A stretch of DNA of 64,000 nucleotides. Source: AC-32 sp963821495 (lineage in GTDB: Bacteria > Actinomycetota > Thermoleophilia > Gaiellales > Gaiellaceae). Shown piece by piece: positions 7,299 through 15,682 of the stretch. The notes beneath the pieces were generated by a model. It saw only the letters and a list, made by a program, of their open reading frames with translations. It had not been told where the DNA came from and made no database searches. Position 1 is the stretch's first letter. Each line of letters starts with the position of its first letter. Both the position numbers and the translations under genes were made by a program. The stretch is from positions 2,401,588 through 2,465,587 of the forward strand of contig CAWGEA010000003.1 in assembly GCA_963821495.1 (NCBI GenBank). Direction: 5' to 3'.

Positions 7299-8396
7299 TT
7301 ACTCGAGCGGAGGCGGCGGAAGCGGCGGCGGTGGCGGCAGCGTCGGAAGCGTGATCGGCGGCGGTGGCGGCAGCTGCGGAGGTGGCGGCAAGGCCGGCAG
7401 AGTGATCGCCGGAGGGGTGACTCTTGGCACGGTGACCGGCGGCTTTACGAGCGTCTGCGGTGTGGGCGCGGTGACGCCGGCCGAGGGCTGCGGCGCGGTG
7501 GCTCCGGCGCCTGCTGTCGGGCGGGCGGGGCGCGTGACACGCCTCGAGGTTGCGACGGCGCTCCGTGGCTTCTTCGTCTGGCCCGTCGCGTTGCCTGGCC
7601 GTGCGGCTGTGCGTTTCGTCGCGGGCGAGTGCTTCGCCTCGGCGGGTTGTACCTGCGAGGCCCGAGCCTGCGGAAGCTTCGGGGCCGTGACGGCCTCGAC
7701 GCTCTTGTAGCCGACCCCCGCGGTGACCGCACCGGCGACGACGACGGCCGCAGCCTTCAGGACGAGGTCGGCGCCGGCGAGCGTCCCGCCTGCGGCGACG
7801 ACGCCTCCTCCCCCGCCGAGAAACGAGCGCAGCGAGCCCGGCAGCGGCACGGTCGTGAGCGCGCCGAGCGCCCTCCGGCTGACCTGCAGTCGCCGCCGCG
7901 CCCGGAAGAGCAGCGCCTCGACCGCGCTGACGGAGACGCCGAGCACGTCGGAGATCTCCCGGTAGCTGCGGCCCTCGAGCTCACGCATCACGAGCGCCGC
8001 GCGCTGGTTGAAGGAGAGCTGCGCGAGCGCGGCAAGGACCTCGCCGAGATCCGCGCGCTCGTCGTCCGGCGCCGCGGGCTCCGGCGCCTCGTCCAGGGCC
8101 ACCTCGCGCGGGCGGGCACCGGCCTGCCGCCAGCGCATGCGGCAGACGTTGTGCGCGATCGTGATCAGCCAGTTGTGCGGCTTGCGCGGTCGCTCTCCCC
8201 GTTGGAAGGCGCGGTAGGCGTTGAGGAACGTCGTCTGGGTGACGTCCTCCGCGTCGGCCGGGTTCGCGAGGACGGCCAGCGCGTACTGGTAGACCTCGCG
8301 CGCGTGACGGCGGTAGAGCTGCTCGAACGAGCGCTCGTCGGACTCGATCCCGAGCGCCCGTCGGCGCAGGCGGTTAGGCGCGCGAGATGCCTCCAC
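7299..8396 (-). CDS. ECF sigma factor with membrane span and polyproline tail, lacking the zinc finger
   Basis: A paralogue of the downstream sigma gene, about 365 residues from a GTG at 8396. Sigma regions 2 and 4 are clear (DAEDVTQTTFLNAYRAFQRG; LSFNQRAALVMRELEGRSYR). Immediately after region 4 the chain goes to ALTTVPLPGSLRSFLGGGGG and a membrane span. This aligns with the paralogue except that the roughly 50-residue zinc-finger segment is absent. The tail is about 150 residues, Ala/Pro/Thr-rich, ending in runs of proline. No ATG exists near the domain start; the frame stays open upstream inside lpdA, so the GTG is chosen because it lies between lpdA's stop and sigma region 2. Confidence 0.8.
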   Translation of the reverse strand: MEASRAPNRLRRRALGIESDERSFEQLYRRHAREVYQYALAVLANPADAEDVTQTTFLNAYRAFQRGERPRKPHNWLITIAHNVCRMRWRQAGARPREVALDEAPEPAAPDDERADLGEVLAALAQLSFNQRAALVMRELEGRSYREISDVLGVSVSAVEALLFRARRRLQVSRRALGALTTVPLPGSLRSFLGGGGGVVAAGGTLAGADLVLKAAAVVVAGAVTAGVGYKSVEAVTAPKLPQARASQVQPAEAKHSPATKRTAARPGNATGQTKKPRSAVATSRRVTRPARPTAGAGATAPQPSAGVTAPTPQTLVKPPVTVPRVTPPAITLPALPPPPQLPPPPPITLPTLPPPPPLPPPPLE

Positions 8397-8434
8397 GTTG
8401 TCTGCAACGGCAGCGGCGCCGTTGCGGATACGGC

Positions 8435-9838
8435 CTACGCGCTCGCCGCGGCGCGCTTGCGGTTGGGCAGGTGGATCGCGCGGCCGAGCGCCACGAGACC
8501 GGCTTCCTTGATCGCCTCGGAGAGCGTGGGGTGCGCCGCCATCCCGTCTGCGACCGTCTCGACCGTCGCCTCGGCGTCGAGCGCGACCGTTCCCGCCTCG
8601 ATCAGGTCGGTCACGTGCGGGCCGACCATGACCAGGCCGAGCAGCTCGCCGTAGCGCGTCTCGTGGATCGACTTGACCCAGCCGACGGTCTCGTTCTGCA
8701 TCACCGCGCGCGCGTTGGCGACCCACGGGAACACGCCGACCGCGACCTCGTCCCCGTGCTGCTCGCGCGCCTCGGCCTCGGTGAGGCCGACGCTCGCGAT
8801 CTCGGGGTCGGTGTAGATCGGGCGCGGGACGCCGCGGTTGTCGACGACCGCCTCGTGCCCCATCGCGTTCTCGGCCGCGACCTCGCCCTCGCGGAACGCG
8901 GTGTGCGCGAGCTGCCAGTAGCCTGCGCAGTCCCCGACCGCGTAGATGTGCGGCACCGTCGTGCGGCGGTGCTCGTCGGCGGCAATGCCCTTGCGCCGGT
9001 CGTACTCGACGCCGATCTGCTCGAGCCCGAGGTTCTCGACGGTCGGGCCGCGACCCGTCGAGACGAGCATCAGGTCGGCCTCGGTGCTCTCGCCGCCGTG
9101 GTGGACGCGCAGGCCGGAGCCGGTGTCCTCGACGCGGTCGCAGGTGGTCTCGAGGTGGAGCGTGATCCCACGGCGCCCGAACTGCTTGGCGAGCTCCTTG
9201 GCGGCGTCGGCGTCCTCCTGCGGGATCAGGCTGGGGAGCATCTCGACGATCGTCACCTCGGAGCCGAAGCGACGGAAGATCGAGGCGAACTCGCAGCCGA
9301 TGATGCCGCCGCCGAGCACGACCAGCCGGCGCGGCACCTCGGTCTGGGCGAGGAGGCCGGTCGAGTCGACGCAGCGCGGCGAGTCGAGGCCGTCGATGGG
9401 CGGGCGCAGCGGGAACGAGCCGGTCGCGACGATCGCCTGCTTGAAGCTGACCGGCTCGCCGCCTTCGACCTGGATCGTGTTCGCGTCGGAGAAGCGGCCG
9501 GTGCCCTTGACCCACGCGACCCCGTTGGCCTTGAAGAGGCTCGCGACGCCCTGCGTCATCTGCTTCACGACGCCGTCCTTCCACTGGTTCGCGGTCGCGA
9601 AGTCGAGCGTCGGCTCACCGACCTGGACGCCGAGCTTCGCGAAGGTCTCCTCCGCCTCCTTGATCGCGAACGCGGTCTGCACCCAGGCCTTCGTCGGGAT
9701 GCAGCCGACGCGTAGGCAGGTGCCGCCGAGCTCGGGCTCCTTGTCGATGCAGACCGTCTTGGCGCCCAGCTGTGCGGCGCGGATCGCCGCCGTGTAGCCG
9801 CCGGGGCCGCCTCCCAGGACGGCAACGTCACATTCCAT
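8435..9838 (-). CDS. lpdA: Dihydrolipoyl dehydrogenase (E3)
   Basis: The 467-residue flavoprotein reoxidises dihydrolipoamide of 2-oxoacid dehydrogenases with NAD+. It has the FAD dinucleotide motif VLGGGPGGYTAA (7-18) and the redox disulfide C41-x4-C46 in GGTCLRVGCIPTK. An NAD-binding GGGIIGCEFASIF lies in the middle, and the C-terminal active site is AAHPTLSEAIKEAG. The ATG at 9838 has GAGGAA about 8 nt upstream and gives the family start MECDVAVLGG; a longer in-frame start at 9952 has no such support. It lies 227 bp after the GNAT gene of the E1-E2 cluster and supplies the E3 for it. Confidence 0.95.
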   Translation of the reverse strand: MECDVAVLGGGPGGYTAAIRAAQLGAKTVCIDKEPELGGTCLRVGCIPTKAWVQTAFAIKEAEETFAKLGVQVGEPTLDFATANQWKDGVVKQMTQGVASLFKANGVAWVKGTGRFSDANTIQVEGGEPVSFKQAIVATGSFPLRPPIDGLDSPRCVDSTGLLAQTEVPRRLVVLGGGIIGCEFASIFRRFGSEVTIVEMLPSLIPQEDADAAKELAKQFGRRGITLHLETTCDRVEDTGSGLRVHHGGESTEADLMLVSTGRGPTVENLGLEQIGVEYDRRKGIAADEHRRTTVPHIYAVGDCAGYWQLAHTAFREGEVAAENAMGHEAVVDNRGVPRPIYTDPEIASVGLTEAEAREQHGDEVAVGVFPWVANARAVMQNETVGWVKSIHETRYGELLGLVMVGPHVTDLIEAGTVALDAEATVETVADGMAAHPTLSEAIKEAGLVALGRAIHLPNRKRAAASA

Positions 9839-9946
9839 CGTCGGTTCCTCTCGTCGCTTCGGGTCGGGCGCGATCCTAGCGAGGGTGGGTCGCGCCGGGC
9901 GGCGCTCGTCCCCTGTGGATGCACGGTCACCGTTCAGGCACGAAGT

Positions 9947-9964
9947 CGTCACACATCCGTGACG
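9947..9964. promoter_or_regulatory. Inverted repeat upstream of lpdA, possible operator
   Basis: CGTCAC-6 nt-GTGACG lies about 110 bp upstream of the lpdA start in the 227-bp gap before the GNAT gene. The size and spacing suit a dimeric regulator. A nested hairpin (CCGGG..CCCGG enclosing GGCC-GAA-GGCC) lies just right of it at about 9984-10013. The regulator is unknown. Confidence 0.35.
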
Positions 9965-10065
9965 ATTTCGGGGATACGCTCACAACCGGGGGCAAGCGGC
10001 CGAAGGCCACCCGGGGGAACTGGTTTCTCGGGCGCGCGTGAACCTTTATCCGCTCGTCGCGTGGC

Positions 10066-10530
10066 TCAGCGCAGGTTGCAGCGCATCGTCAGGCCGCCGT
10101 CGTCTTCGTCGGCCGACGCGAAGCCGTGCCGCTCGTAGAGGCCGATCGCGGGGCTTCCCTTCTCCACGCTCAGGCTGATCGCCGCGTGGCCGTCGGCCCG
10201 GGCCTGCGCGAGCAGAGCCTCCAGCAGCTCGGAGCCGAGGCCGCTGCCGCGCTTGCTCGGGACGACCGCGATCGACAGCTCCGGCGTCTCCTCGTCGACG
10301 AACCCGTAGCCGGCGTTCTCTGGCCCGAACAGCCGGTACCACGCGGCGCCGACCCGCTGGAAGTCCTGGATCCCGATCAGCGCCGTGTCCCCGGGCCGCC
10401 CCCAGCGCTCGACGTACCGCTGCACGGGCGGCTCGCCCGTCGAAGAGACACGGTCGACGCGCCAGTAGTAGGCGTGACGCAGCATGTCGCGCATGAAGGG
10501 GACGTCCTGCGGCCCGCCCGGCCGGATCAC
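10066..10530 (-). CDS. GNAT-family N-acetyltransferase
   Basis: The 154-residue protein carries the GNAT acetyl-CoA motif A as VVPSKRGSGLGSELLEAL (about 92-109) and motif B as GLYERHGFASAD near the end. The substrate is not predictable. Its GTG start overlaps the stop of the VOC gene by 4 bp (GTGA), showing translational coupling in the same operon. Confidence 0.85.
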   Translation of the reverse strand: MIRPGGPQDVPFMRDMLRHAYYWRVDRVSSTGEPPVQRYVERWGRPGDTALIGIQDFQRVGAAWYRLFGPENAGYGFVDEETPELSIAVVPSKRGSGLGSELLEALLAQARADGHAAISLSVEKGSPAIGLYERHGFASADEDDGGLTMRCNLR

Positions 10531-10865
10531 GACAGGTCCTCGGCGAGCTGGAGGCGGTTGCCGTCGGGGTCGAACACGTCGAGCAGCCGCATCGCCCCGT
10601 GCAGCTCGAGCACCGTGCCGACCTCCGCGCCTGCGGCCGCGAGCCGCTCGCGTTCGCCCTTCACGTCCTCGACGTCGATCGTCGCCACCTGGCCCTCGCC
10701 GTCCGCGCCGGCGTCCTCGGCCTCACCGATCGCGATCTCCGTCGCGCCTCGGTCGAGCGAGGCCCAGCGCTCCTGCTCGTCGACGAACGTCTCCGCGAAG
10801 CCGAGCACGTCCCGGTAGAACGTCCGCGCCGCATCGAGATCGGTGACCCGGTACCAGATGCGCAT
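10527..10865 (-). CDS. VOC-superfamily (glyoxalase/bleomycin resistance-like) protein
   Basis: The 112-residue single VOC domain contains YRVTDLDAARTFYRDVLGF at the start and LDVFDPDGNRLQLAE at the end, the two beta-alpha-beta-beta-beta halves of the fold. The metal ligand at the first strand (usually His) is Tyr here, while the last Glu is present, so it may not be a metalloenzyme. It follows E2 by 9 bp and overlaps the GNAT gene. Confidence 0.8.
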   Translation of the reverse strand: MRIWYRVTDLDAARTFYRDVLGFAETFVDEQERWASLDRGATEIAIGEAEDAGADGEGQVATIDVEDVKGERERLAAAGAEVGTVLELHGAMRLLDVFDPDGNRLQLAEDLS

Positions 10866-10874
10866 CGGCAGACG

Positions 10875-12119
10875 CTAGAGCATCAGGCCGGGCTCCTCCA
10901 GCAGCTCCTTGACCGTCTGGAGGAATCCGGCGGCGGGCGCGCCGTCGACTGCGCGGTGGTCGAAGGTCGCCGACAGCGTCAGCATCGGTCGCACCACGAC
11001 CTCGCCGCCGAGCGCGACCGGCTTCTCCTCGGTTGCGCCAACCGCGACGATCGCCGCCTGCGGCGGGTTCAGCACCGCGGTGAACTGCTCGACCCGGAAC
11101 ATGCCGAGGTTCGAGATCGTGAAGGTCCCGTCCTCGAGGTCTGCGCGCTGAAGCTTGCCGTCGCGCGCGCGGGCGACGAGATCGGCCCGCGCGGCGGCGA
11201 TCTCCGCCAGGCGCAGCCGCTCCGCCCCGCGGATGACCGGAACGACCAGCCCCTGCGCCGTCGCGACCGCGATCCCGACGTTCGCCGTCGGGAAGAGCAG
11301 GATCGCGTCGTCCGTCCACTGCGCGTTCACCTCGCGGTGGCGCATCAGCGCGGCAGCGCACACCTTCGCCAGGACGTCGGTGACCGTCGTCTTCGGGCCC
11401 TCCTCGTCCTCGCGCAGGCGCGCGACGAGCGCGTTCGCGCGGCTCATGTCGACCGACGCCTGCAGTTGGAAGACCGGGATCTGCCACGCCTCGGTCAGGC
11501 GGCGCGCGATCGTCCTGCGGATGCTCGTCAGCTCGCGGCTCTCGACCTCTCCTGCCGGCGCCGCGCCGGCGGTAGGCGCGACGGCGCGGACATCGGCCCG
11601 CTCGACGTCCTCGGCGACGATCCGCCCCTCTGGTCCCGTCCCGGCGAGCGACGCGAGGTCGATTCCGCGCTCACGCGCGATCCGGCGCGCCAGCGGCGAG
11701 GCCTTGACCCGGCCCCCGTCGCGCTCCGCGGAGACCTGCTCGCCTACCTGGGAGTTCTCCGCCGAGGCCTCTCGGCCGCGCTCGCGCTCGGGCTCGCGGG
11801 CCGGCGCCTGCGACGGTGCCTCGACGGTTCGGACGTCGCTCTCCGCGGATCCCGGCGGCGGCTCCTCCTCCGGCACGTCCTCGCCTTCCTCGCCGATGAC
11901 CGCGATCGTCCCGCCGACAGGGACCTCGCCCTCCTGCACCGCGATCCGCAGCAGCACGCCCGAGGCGTCGGCCTCGACCTCCTGCGTCACCTTGTCGGTG
12001 TCGAGCTCGTAGAGCGGCTCGCCCTTCTCGACCTGCTCGCCCTCGGCCTTGAGCCACTTGACGATCGTGCCCGACTCCATGCCCTGGCCCAGGCGCGGGA
12101 GCTTGATCTCGCTAGCCAC
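10875..12119 (-). CDS. 2-oxoacid dehydrogenase E2 (dihydrolipoamide acyltransferase)
   Basis: The 414-residue protein has one lipoyl domain (residues 1-78, lipoyl lysine K43 in ELDTDKVTQEVEA) and an acidic/Pro linker. The peripheral-subunit-binding domain is at about 140-175 (ASPLARRIARERGIDLASLA). The acyltransferase domain runs to the end with the catalytic motif DHRAVDG (His about 388). It forms the core of the complex and passes the acyl group to CoA. The start overlaps the E1beta stop by 8 bp. Whether the complex acts on pyruvate, branched-chain 2-oxoacids or acetoin is not settled; the E1alpha looks most like the acetoin/pyruvate type. Confidence 0.92.
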   Translation of the reverse strand: MASEIKLPRLGQGMESGTIVKWLKAEGEQVEKGEPLYELDTDKVTQEVEADASGVLLRIAVQEGEVPVGGTIAVIGEEGEDVPEEEPPPGSAESDVRTVEAPSQAPAREPERERGREASAENSQVGEQVSAERDGGRVKASPLARRIARERGIDLASLAGTGPEGRIVAEDVERADVRAVAPTAGAAPAGEVESRELTSIRRTIARRLTEAWQIPVFQLQASVDMSRANALVARLREDEEGPKTTVTDVLAKVCAAALMRHREVNAQWTDDAILLFPTANVGIAVATAQGLVVPVIRGAERLRLAEIAAARADLVARARDGKLQRADLEDGTFTISNLGMFRVEQFTAVLNPPQAAIVAVGATEEKPVALGGEVVVRPMLTLSATFDHRAVDGAPAAGFLQTVKELLEEPGLML

Positions 12120-13092
12120 GCGCGACCGTCCGCTTGACCGCCTCGAGCACGTCGGCGGCGTGCGGCACGACGTATTCCTCCATCACCGGCGCGAACGGCA
12201 GTGGCGCGAACTTCGCGCCAACCCGCTGGATCGGCGCGTCGAGCCAGTCGAACGCCTGCTCCTGCACGACGGCCGCGATCTCCGCGCCGAAGCCCATCCG
12301 CGTCACCGCCTCGTGCGCGACCACGCAGCGGTTCGTCTTCTTCACCGATGCGATCAGCCCGTCGAGGTCGAGCGGCTGCAGCGTCCGCGGATCCCACACC
12401 TCGACTGAGACGCCCTCCGGCTCCGCCTGCTCCGCGGCCTTCAGCGCCTCGTGCACGAGGCGGCCCGTCGCGACGACCGTCACGTCGGCCCCCTCACGGT
12501 GCACGCGCCCCTTGCCGAGCGCGATCGGCTCGAGCTCGTCGGGCACAGCTTCCTTGATCCCGTAGAGCGTGCGGTGCTCGAAGAAGAGCACCGGGTTGTC
12601 GTCGTAGATCGCCGACCAGAGCAGGCCGCGCACGTCGGCCGGGGTCGAGGCGAAGACCACCTTCAGCCCGGGGACGTGCACGAACCAGGCCTCGAGCTGC
12701 TGCGCGTGCTGGGCGCCCGGCGACCAGCCCGCGCCGCCCTGCGTGCGGATCGTCAGCGGCACCTTCAGCTGCCCGCCGGACATGTAGCGGTGCTTGGCCG
12801 CCTGGTTGACGATCTGCTCCATCGAGACCGTCAGAAAGTCCTCGTACATGACCTCCACGACCGGGCGCATGCCCTGCATCGCCGCGCCGATCCCGGCGCC
12901 GACGATCGCGATCTCCGAGATCGGCGTGTTTCGGACTCGGTCGGAGCCGAACTCGTCGAGCATCCCCATCGTGACGCCCATCGAGCCGCCCATCTCGGCG
13001 ATGTCCTCGCCCATGATGAAGATGTCGTCGTCGGCCCGCATCGCCTGCGCGAGCGCGTCGCGGACGGCCTCGCGGTAGCTCAGCTCAGGCAT
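12112..13092 (-). CDS. 2-oxoacid dehydrogenase E1 component, beta subunit
   Basis: The 326-residue protein starts at ATG 13092 with the family start MPELSYREAVRDALAQAM. It contains MGEDIAEMGG (cofactor-side acidic motif), RNTPISEIAIVGAGIGAAM, and the transketolase C-terminal domain with VSVEVWDPRTLQPLD. With E1alpha it forms the thiamine-diphosphate heterotetramer that decarboxylates the 2-oxoacid or cleaves acetoin. It sits 11 bp after E1alpha and overlaps E2. Confidence 0.92.
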   Translation of the reverse strand: MPELSYREAVRDALAQAMRADDDIFIMGEDIAEMGGSMGVTMGMLDEFGSDRVRNTPISEIAIVGAGIGAAMQGMRPVVEVMYEDFLTVSMEQIVNQAAKHRYMSGGQLKVPLTIRTQGGAGWSPGAQHAQQLEAWFVHVPGLKVVFASTPADVRGLLWSAIYDDNPVLFFEHRTLYGIKEAVPDELEPIALGKGRVHREGADVTVVATGRLVHEALKAAEQAEPEGVSVEVWDPRTLQPLDLDGLIASVKKTNRCVVAHEAVTRMGFGAEIAAVVQEQAFDWLDAPIQRVGAKFAPLPFAPVMEEYVVPHAADVLEAVKRTVARG

Positions 13093-13103
13093 CCTGGCGC
13101 TCG

Positions 13104-14075
13104 TCAGGCATAGATGTTCTTGAGGGCGTCCTCTGGCCTGGGATCCGTGCCGGCCTTGGCGAACTCGACCGCGGCCTCGACGAGCTCCTGCACCTCGCGG
13201 TCGTCGGCCTCGAACTCCTCGTCGGAGACGCCCAGCTTCTCGCGCAGGAGCGTGATCGGGTCGCGCGTCTCCTGCAGCTCCTTGAGCTCCTCCTTGTCGC
13301 GGTAGACCTGCGGGTCGCCGATGTAGTGGCCGACGAGGCGCTCGGTCTCGACGTGGAGGAAGACGGGGCCCTTGCCGTCGCGCGCGTGCTTGAGCGCGCG
13401 CGAGGCGACGCGGTGCACCTCCTGCACGTCCTGGCCGTCGACCTTCATCACCTTCATCCCGAACGCGTCCGCGCGCTTGCTGAGGTCGCGGATCGGCGAG
13501 TGCTGCGACTCCGGGGTGGACTCGGCCCAGTGGTTGTCCTCGAGCACGAAGACCGCCGGCACCTGCCACAGCTGGGCGAGGTTGAGCGACTCGTGAAAGG
13601 TGCCGATGTTCGTCGCCCCGTCGCCGAAGAACGCGACCGCGACCCGCGGCTCGCCGCGCAGCTTGAACGCGAGCGCGGCGCCGGCGATCGCCGGCAGCCC
13701 GCCGCCGACGACGGCGTTCGCGCCGAGGTTCCCGCGCTCGACGTCGTAGAGGTGCATCGAGCCGCCGTAGCCGTGCGAGCAGCCCTCGAGCTTCCCGTAC
13801 AGCTCCGCCATCACCGCGTTCGGATGCGTCCCGCGCGCGAGCGTATGCCCGTGCGCGCGGTGCGTGGAGGCGAAGACGTCGCCGTCCTCCATCGCCTGGC
13901 AGACGCCGACCGCGACCGCCTCCTGGCCGATCGCGACGTGCAGGAAGCCGGGCAGCTCGCCCGCGCGGAAGCGCTCCTCCACTTTCTCCTCGAAGCGCCT
14001 GATCAGGAGCATCTCGCGCAGGAAGTCGCGCAGCCGCTCCTCGGACAGACCCCGTTTCGCCTCGACCTTGGCCAC
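13104..14075 (-). CDS. 2-oxoacid/acetoin dehydrogenase E1 component, alpha subunit
   Basis: The 323-residue protein starts at a GTG (14075). It has the thiamine-diphosphate motif FFGDGATNIGTFHESLN with the distal DN (VLEDNHWAEST), the entry motif LPGFLHVAIGQEAVAVG, and STHRAHGHTLARG. These resemble the acetoin-dehydrogenase AcoA/PDH E1alpha group more than branched-chain E1. An upstream in-frame extension to 14270 exists but would run through the divergent gene at 14088 and has no family match, so it is dropped. It is the first gene of the minus-strand E1alpha-E1beta-E2-VOC-GNAT operon. Confidence 0.92.
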   Translation of the reverse strand: MAKVEAKRGLSEERLRDFLREMLLIRRFEEKVEERFRAGELPGFLHVAIGQEAVAVGVCQAMEDGDVFASTHRAHGHTLARGTHPNAVMAELYGKLEGCSHGYGGSMHLYDVERGNLGANAVVGGGLPAIAGAALAFKLRGEPRVAVAFFGDGATNIGTFHESLNLAQLWQVPAVFVLEDNHWAESTPESQHSPIRDLSKRADAFGMKVMKVDGQDVQEVHRVASRALKHARDGKGPVFLHVETERLVGHYIGDPQVYRDKEELKELQETRDPITLLREKLGVSDEEFEADDREVQELVEAAVEFAKAGTDPRPEDALKNIYA

Positions 14076-14087
14076 GAGCCTGAGTTT

Positions 14088-14741
14088 ATGCTCCGGCTCG
14101 TGGCACTCGTCGACCAGTGGCGGGCGATCGAAGACGGCCTGCCGGAGGGGTGGGACGAGGGCCGGCTGCGGCTGATCGTCACCGACCGCGGGCGTGCCGA
14201 GCGCGCCGCGGCGCTGCTCGCACCCGCGAACGCCGGACGCCATGGAAGCTTCGTCACCTTCGACGTGCACCGGCGCGGCGGCGGCGTGTCGCCGAACCTC
14301 TTACAGCGGTTGCTGGCACGCCTCGACGCCGAGCGGATCGCGGGCATGCTCGACCTCGTGCGCGTCGACGAGGCGGCGACTGCCGACGCCCAGACGGAGG
14401 CGACGCTGGCCGCGCAGTGGGAGCAGCTCTCCGCGACGCTGCCCGCCGACTGGAGCGACCTCTACGTCGAGCTGGAGCTTCGCTCGACCGACCACCTCGA
14501 GCGCGGAGCGCTACTCATCGCACCGGTGAATCCCGCCCGCACGCCGGGCCGGACCGCCTACCGCTTCCGCGTCGCGCGCCTCTTCGGCTACGGCGCGTCG
14601 GCCGAGATGGCGCGGCGCTGCTTCGAGCGGCTCGACGAGGAGGGCATCCGCGGCACGTTGCGCATCCTGCGCGCACTCTCGGACACGAAGCCGGTCTACA
14701 CCCAGGGCCCGGTCTGGTACGTCGGCGGCCGGGCCGTCTGA
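14088..14741 (+). CDS. Hypothetical protein, conserved-looking, 217 aa
   Basis: I do not recognise a named family. The protein is soluble and acidic, with two similar halves. Each half has a strand-rich patch containing AALLAPANAGRHGSFVTF or GALLIAPVNPARTPGRTAY. Each then has a helix with LLARLDAERIAGMLDLVRV or CFERLDEEGIRGTLRILRA. That is an internal duplication (about residues 5-100 and 110-205). The ATG at 14088 is 12 bp from the divergent E1alpha start, so promoters overlap. The next gene starts 2 bp after its stop, probably in one transcript. Confidence 0.6.
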   Translation: MLRLVALVDQWRAIEDGLPEGWDEGRLRLIVTDRGRAERAAALLAPANAGRHGSFVTFDVHRRGGGVSPNLLQRLLARLDAERIAGMLDLVRVDEAATADAQTEATLAAQWEQLSATLPADWSDLYVELELRSTDHLERGALLIAPVNPARTPGRTAYRFRVARLFGYGASAEMARRCFERLDEEGIRGTLRILRALSDTKPVYTQGPVWYVGGRAV

Positions 14742-14743
14742 GC

Positions 14744-15025
14744 GTGGCCGACCCCGTCTCCTGGTTCGTGATCGAGCGCGGCTGGGAGGTCGCGGGCAGC
14801 GACGGGAGCAAGCTCGGATCGATCGAGGAGACCGTCGGCGACTCCTCGCGCGACATCTTCGACGGGCTCGCGGTCGGGACCGGCCTGCTCAGCAAGCCGC
14901 GCTACGTGCCCGCCGAGCTCGTGCACGAGATCGTGGAGGGCTGCGTCCGGCTCTCGATCGGCAGCAGCGAGTTCGAGCGGCTCGACGCCTACGAACCGCC
15001 GCCCTCCGGGCGCGTCCGGACCTAG
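14744..15025 (+). CDS. PRC-barrel-like small protein
   Basis: The 93-residue protein starts at a GTG 2 bp after the previous stop. The text SWFVIERGWEVAGSDGSKLG followed by GLLSKPRYVPAELVHEI resembles PRC-barrel or related (DUF2171-like) domains: a strand carrying the identity of the molecule, then a 'PRYVPAELV' strand, then a 'GCVRLSI' strand. Function unknown. The stop overlaps the convergent argR stop by 4 bp. Confidence 0.55.
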   Translation: MADPVSWFVIERGWEVAGSDGSKLGSIEETVGDSSRDIFDGLAVGTGLLSKPRYVPAELVHEIVEGCVRLSIGSSEFERLDAYEPPPSGRVRT

Positions 15026-15498
15026 CCGATTGCACCGGCGAGCTCGCGCGCGACGGAGCGCGCGTCGCCAGGGCCGCGGGTGATCACGAGGCACGTATCG
15101 TCCCCGGCCAGCGTTCCCACGATCTTCGGATGTTCGAGCCGGTCGAGCGCCCGCGCGATCGCCGGCGCCGAGCCCAGCTCCGACTGCACCACGACGATGC
15201 TCTGCGCCGCCGTCGCCCGCAGGCCGAACTGGCGCAGCACGCCGTTCAGCGACTCCCGCGGATCGCTCCGCGAGGCGCGGCCGGGGAGTACGTAGCGCGG
15301 CCTCCCGAGGGTGTCGCTCGTCTTCTCCAGGCGCAGCTCGCGGATGTCGCGCGAGACCGTCGCCTGCGTCACCGGGCAACCTGCCTTCGCGAGCGCTTCG
15401 GCGAGCTCGAGCTGGCTGCCGATGCGGCGGCGGGAGACCACGCTCGCGATCAACCGTTGCCGCTCGGCCTTCGGGAGCGGGCGCGCCTCTGGTTCCAC
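15022..15498 (-). CDS. argR: Arginine repressor ArgR
   Basis: The 158-residue protein has the N-terminal winged helix with SQLELAEALAKAGCPVTQAT and VSRDIRELRLEK. The C-terminal oligomerisation/arginine-binding domain ends with VGTLAGDDTCLVI, whose GDDT Asp residues contact arginine in the family. GTG at 15498 is chosen over an upstream in-frame ATG (15564) because the divergent membrane-protein gene begins at 15554. No arginine biosynthesis genes are in the window, so it acts elsewhere or on itself. Confidence 0.9.
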   Translation of the reverse strand: MEPEARPLPKAERQRLIASVVSRRRIGSQLELAEALAKAGCPVTQATVSRDIRELRLEKTSDTLGRPRYVLPGRASRSDPRESLNGVLRQFGLRATAAQSIVVVQSELGSAPAIARALDRLEHPKIVGTLAGDDTCLVITRGPGDARSVARELAGAIG

Positions 15499-15553
15499 GG
15501 AGTTACAGTAGCTCCCAGGTTTGGCCGAATCATCGTCAGGCAACGACCCCGGC

Positions 15554-15682
15554 ATGCTGCGCAAGCTGCTTTGGAGCGGTCTCTACGCGGGCCTCGCCGC
15601 GGGCGCCACGATGGCCGCCCGCCGCGCGGCGTCGCAGATCTGGCGCGTCGCCACGGGCGAGCCGCCGCCGGTGAAGAAATGA
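15554..15682 (+). CDS. Very small hypothetical protein (42 aa), first gene of a membrane module
   Basis: A 42-residue frame, MLRKLLWSGLYAGLAAGATM onwards, with an amphipathic or single-span N-terminal helix and a basic middle. Its stop overlaps the next start as ATGATG/TGATG at 15679-15682, the coupling seen in the rest of this module, which supports it as real. Role unknown. Confidence 0.5.
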   Translation: MLRKLLWSGLYAGLAAGATMAARRAASQIWRVATGEPPPVKK

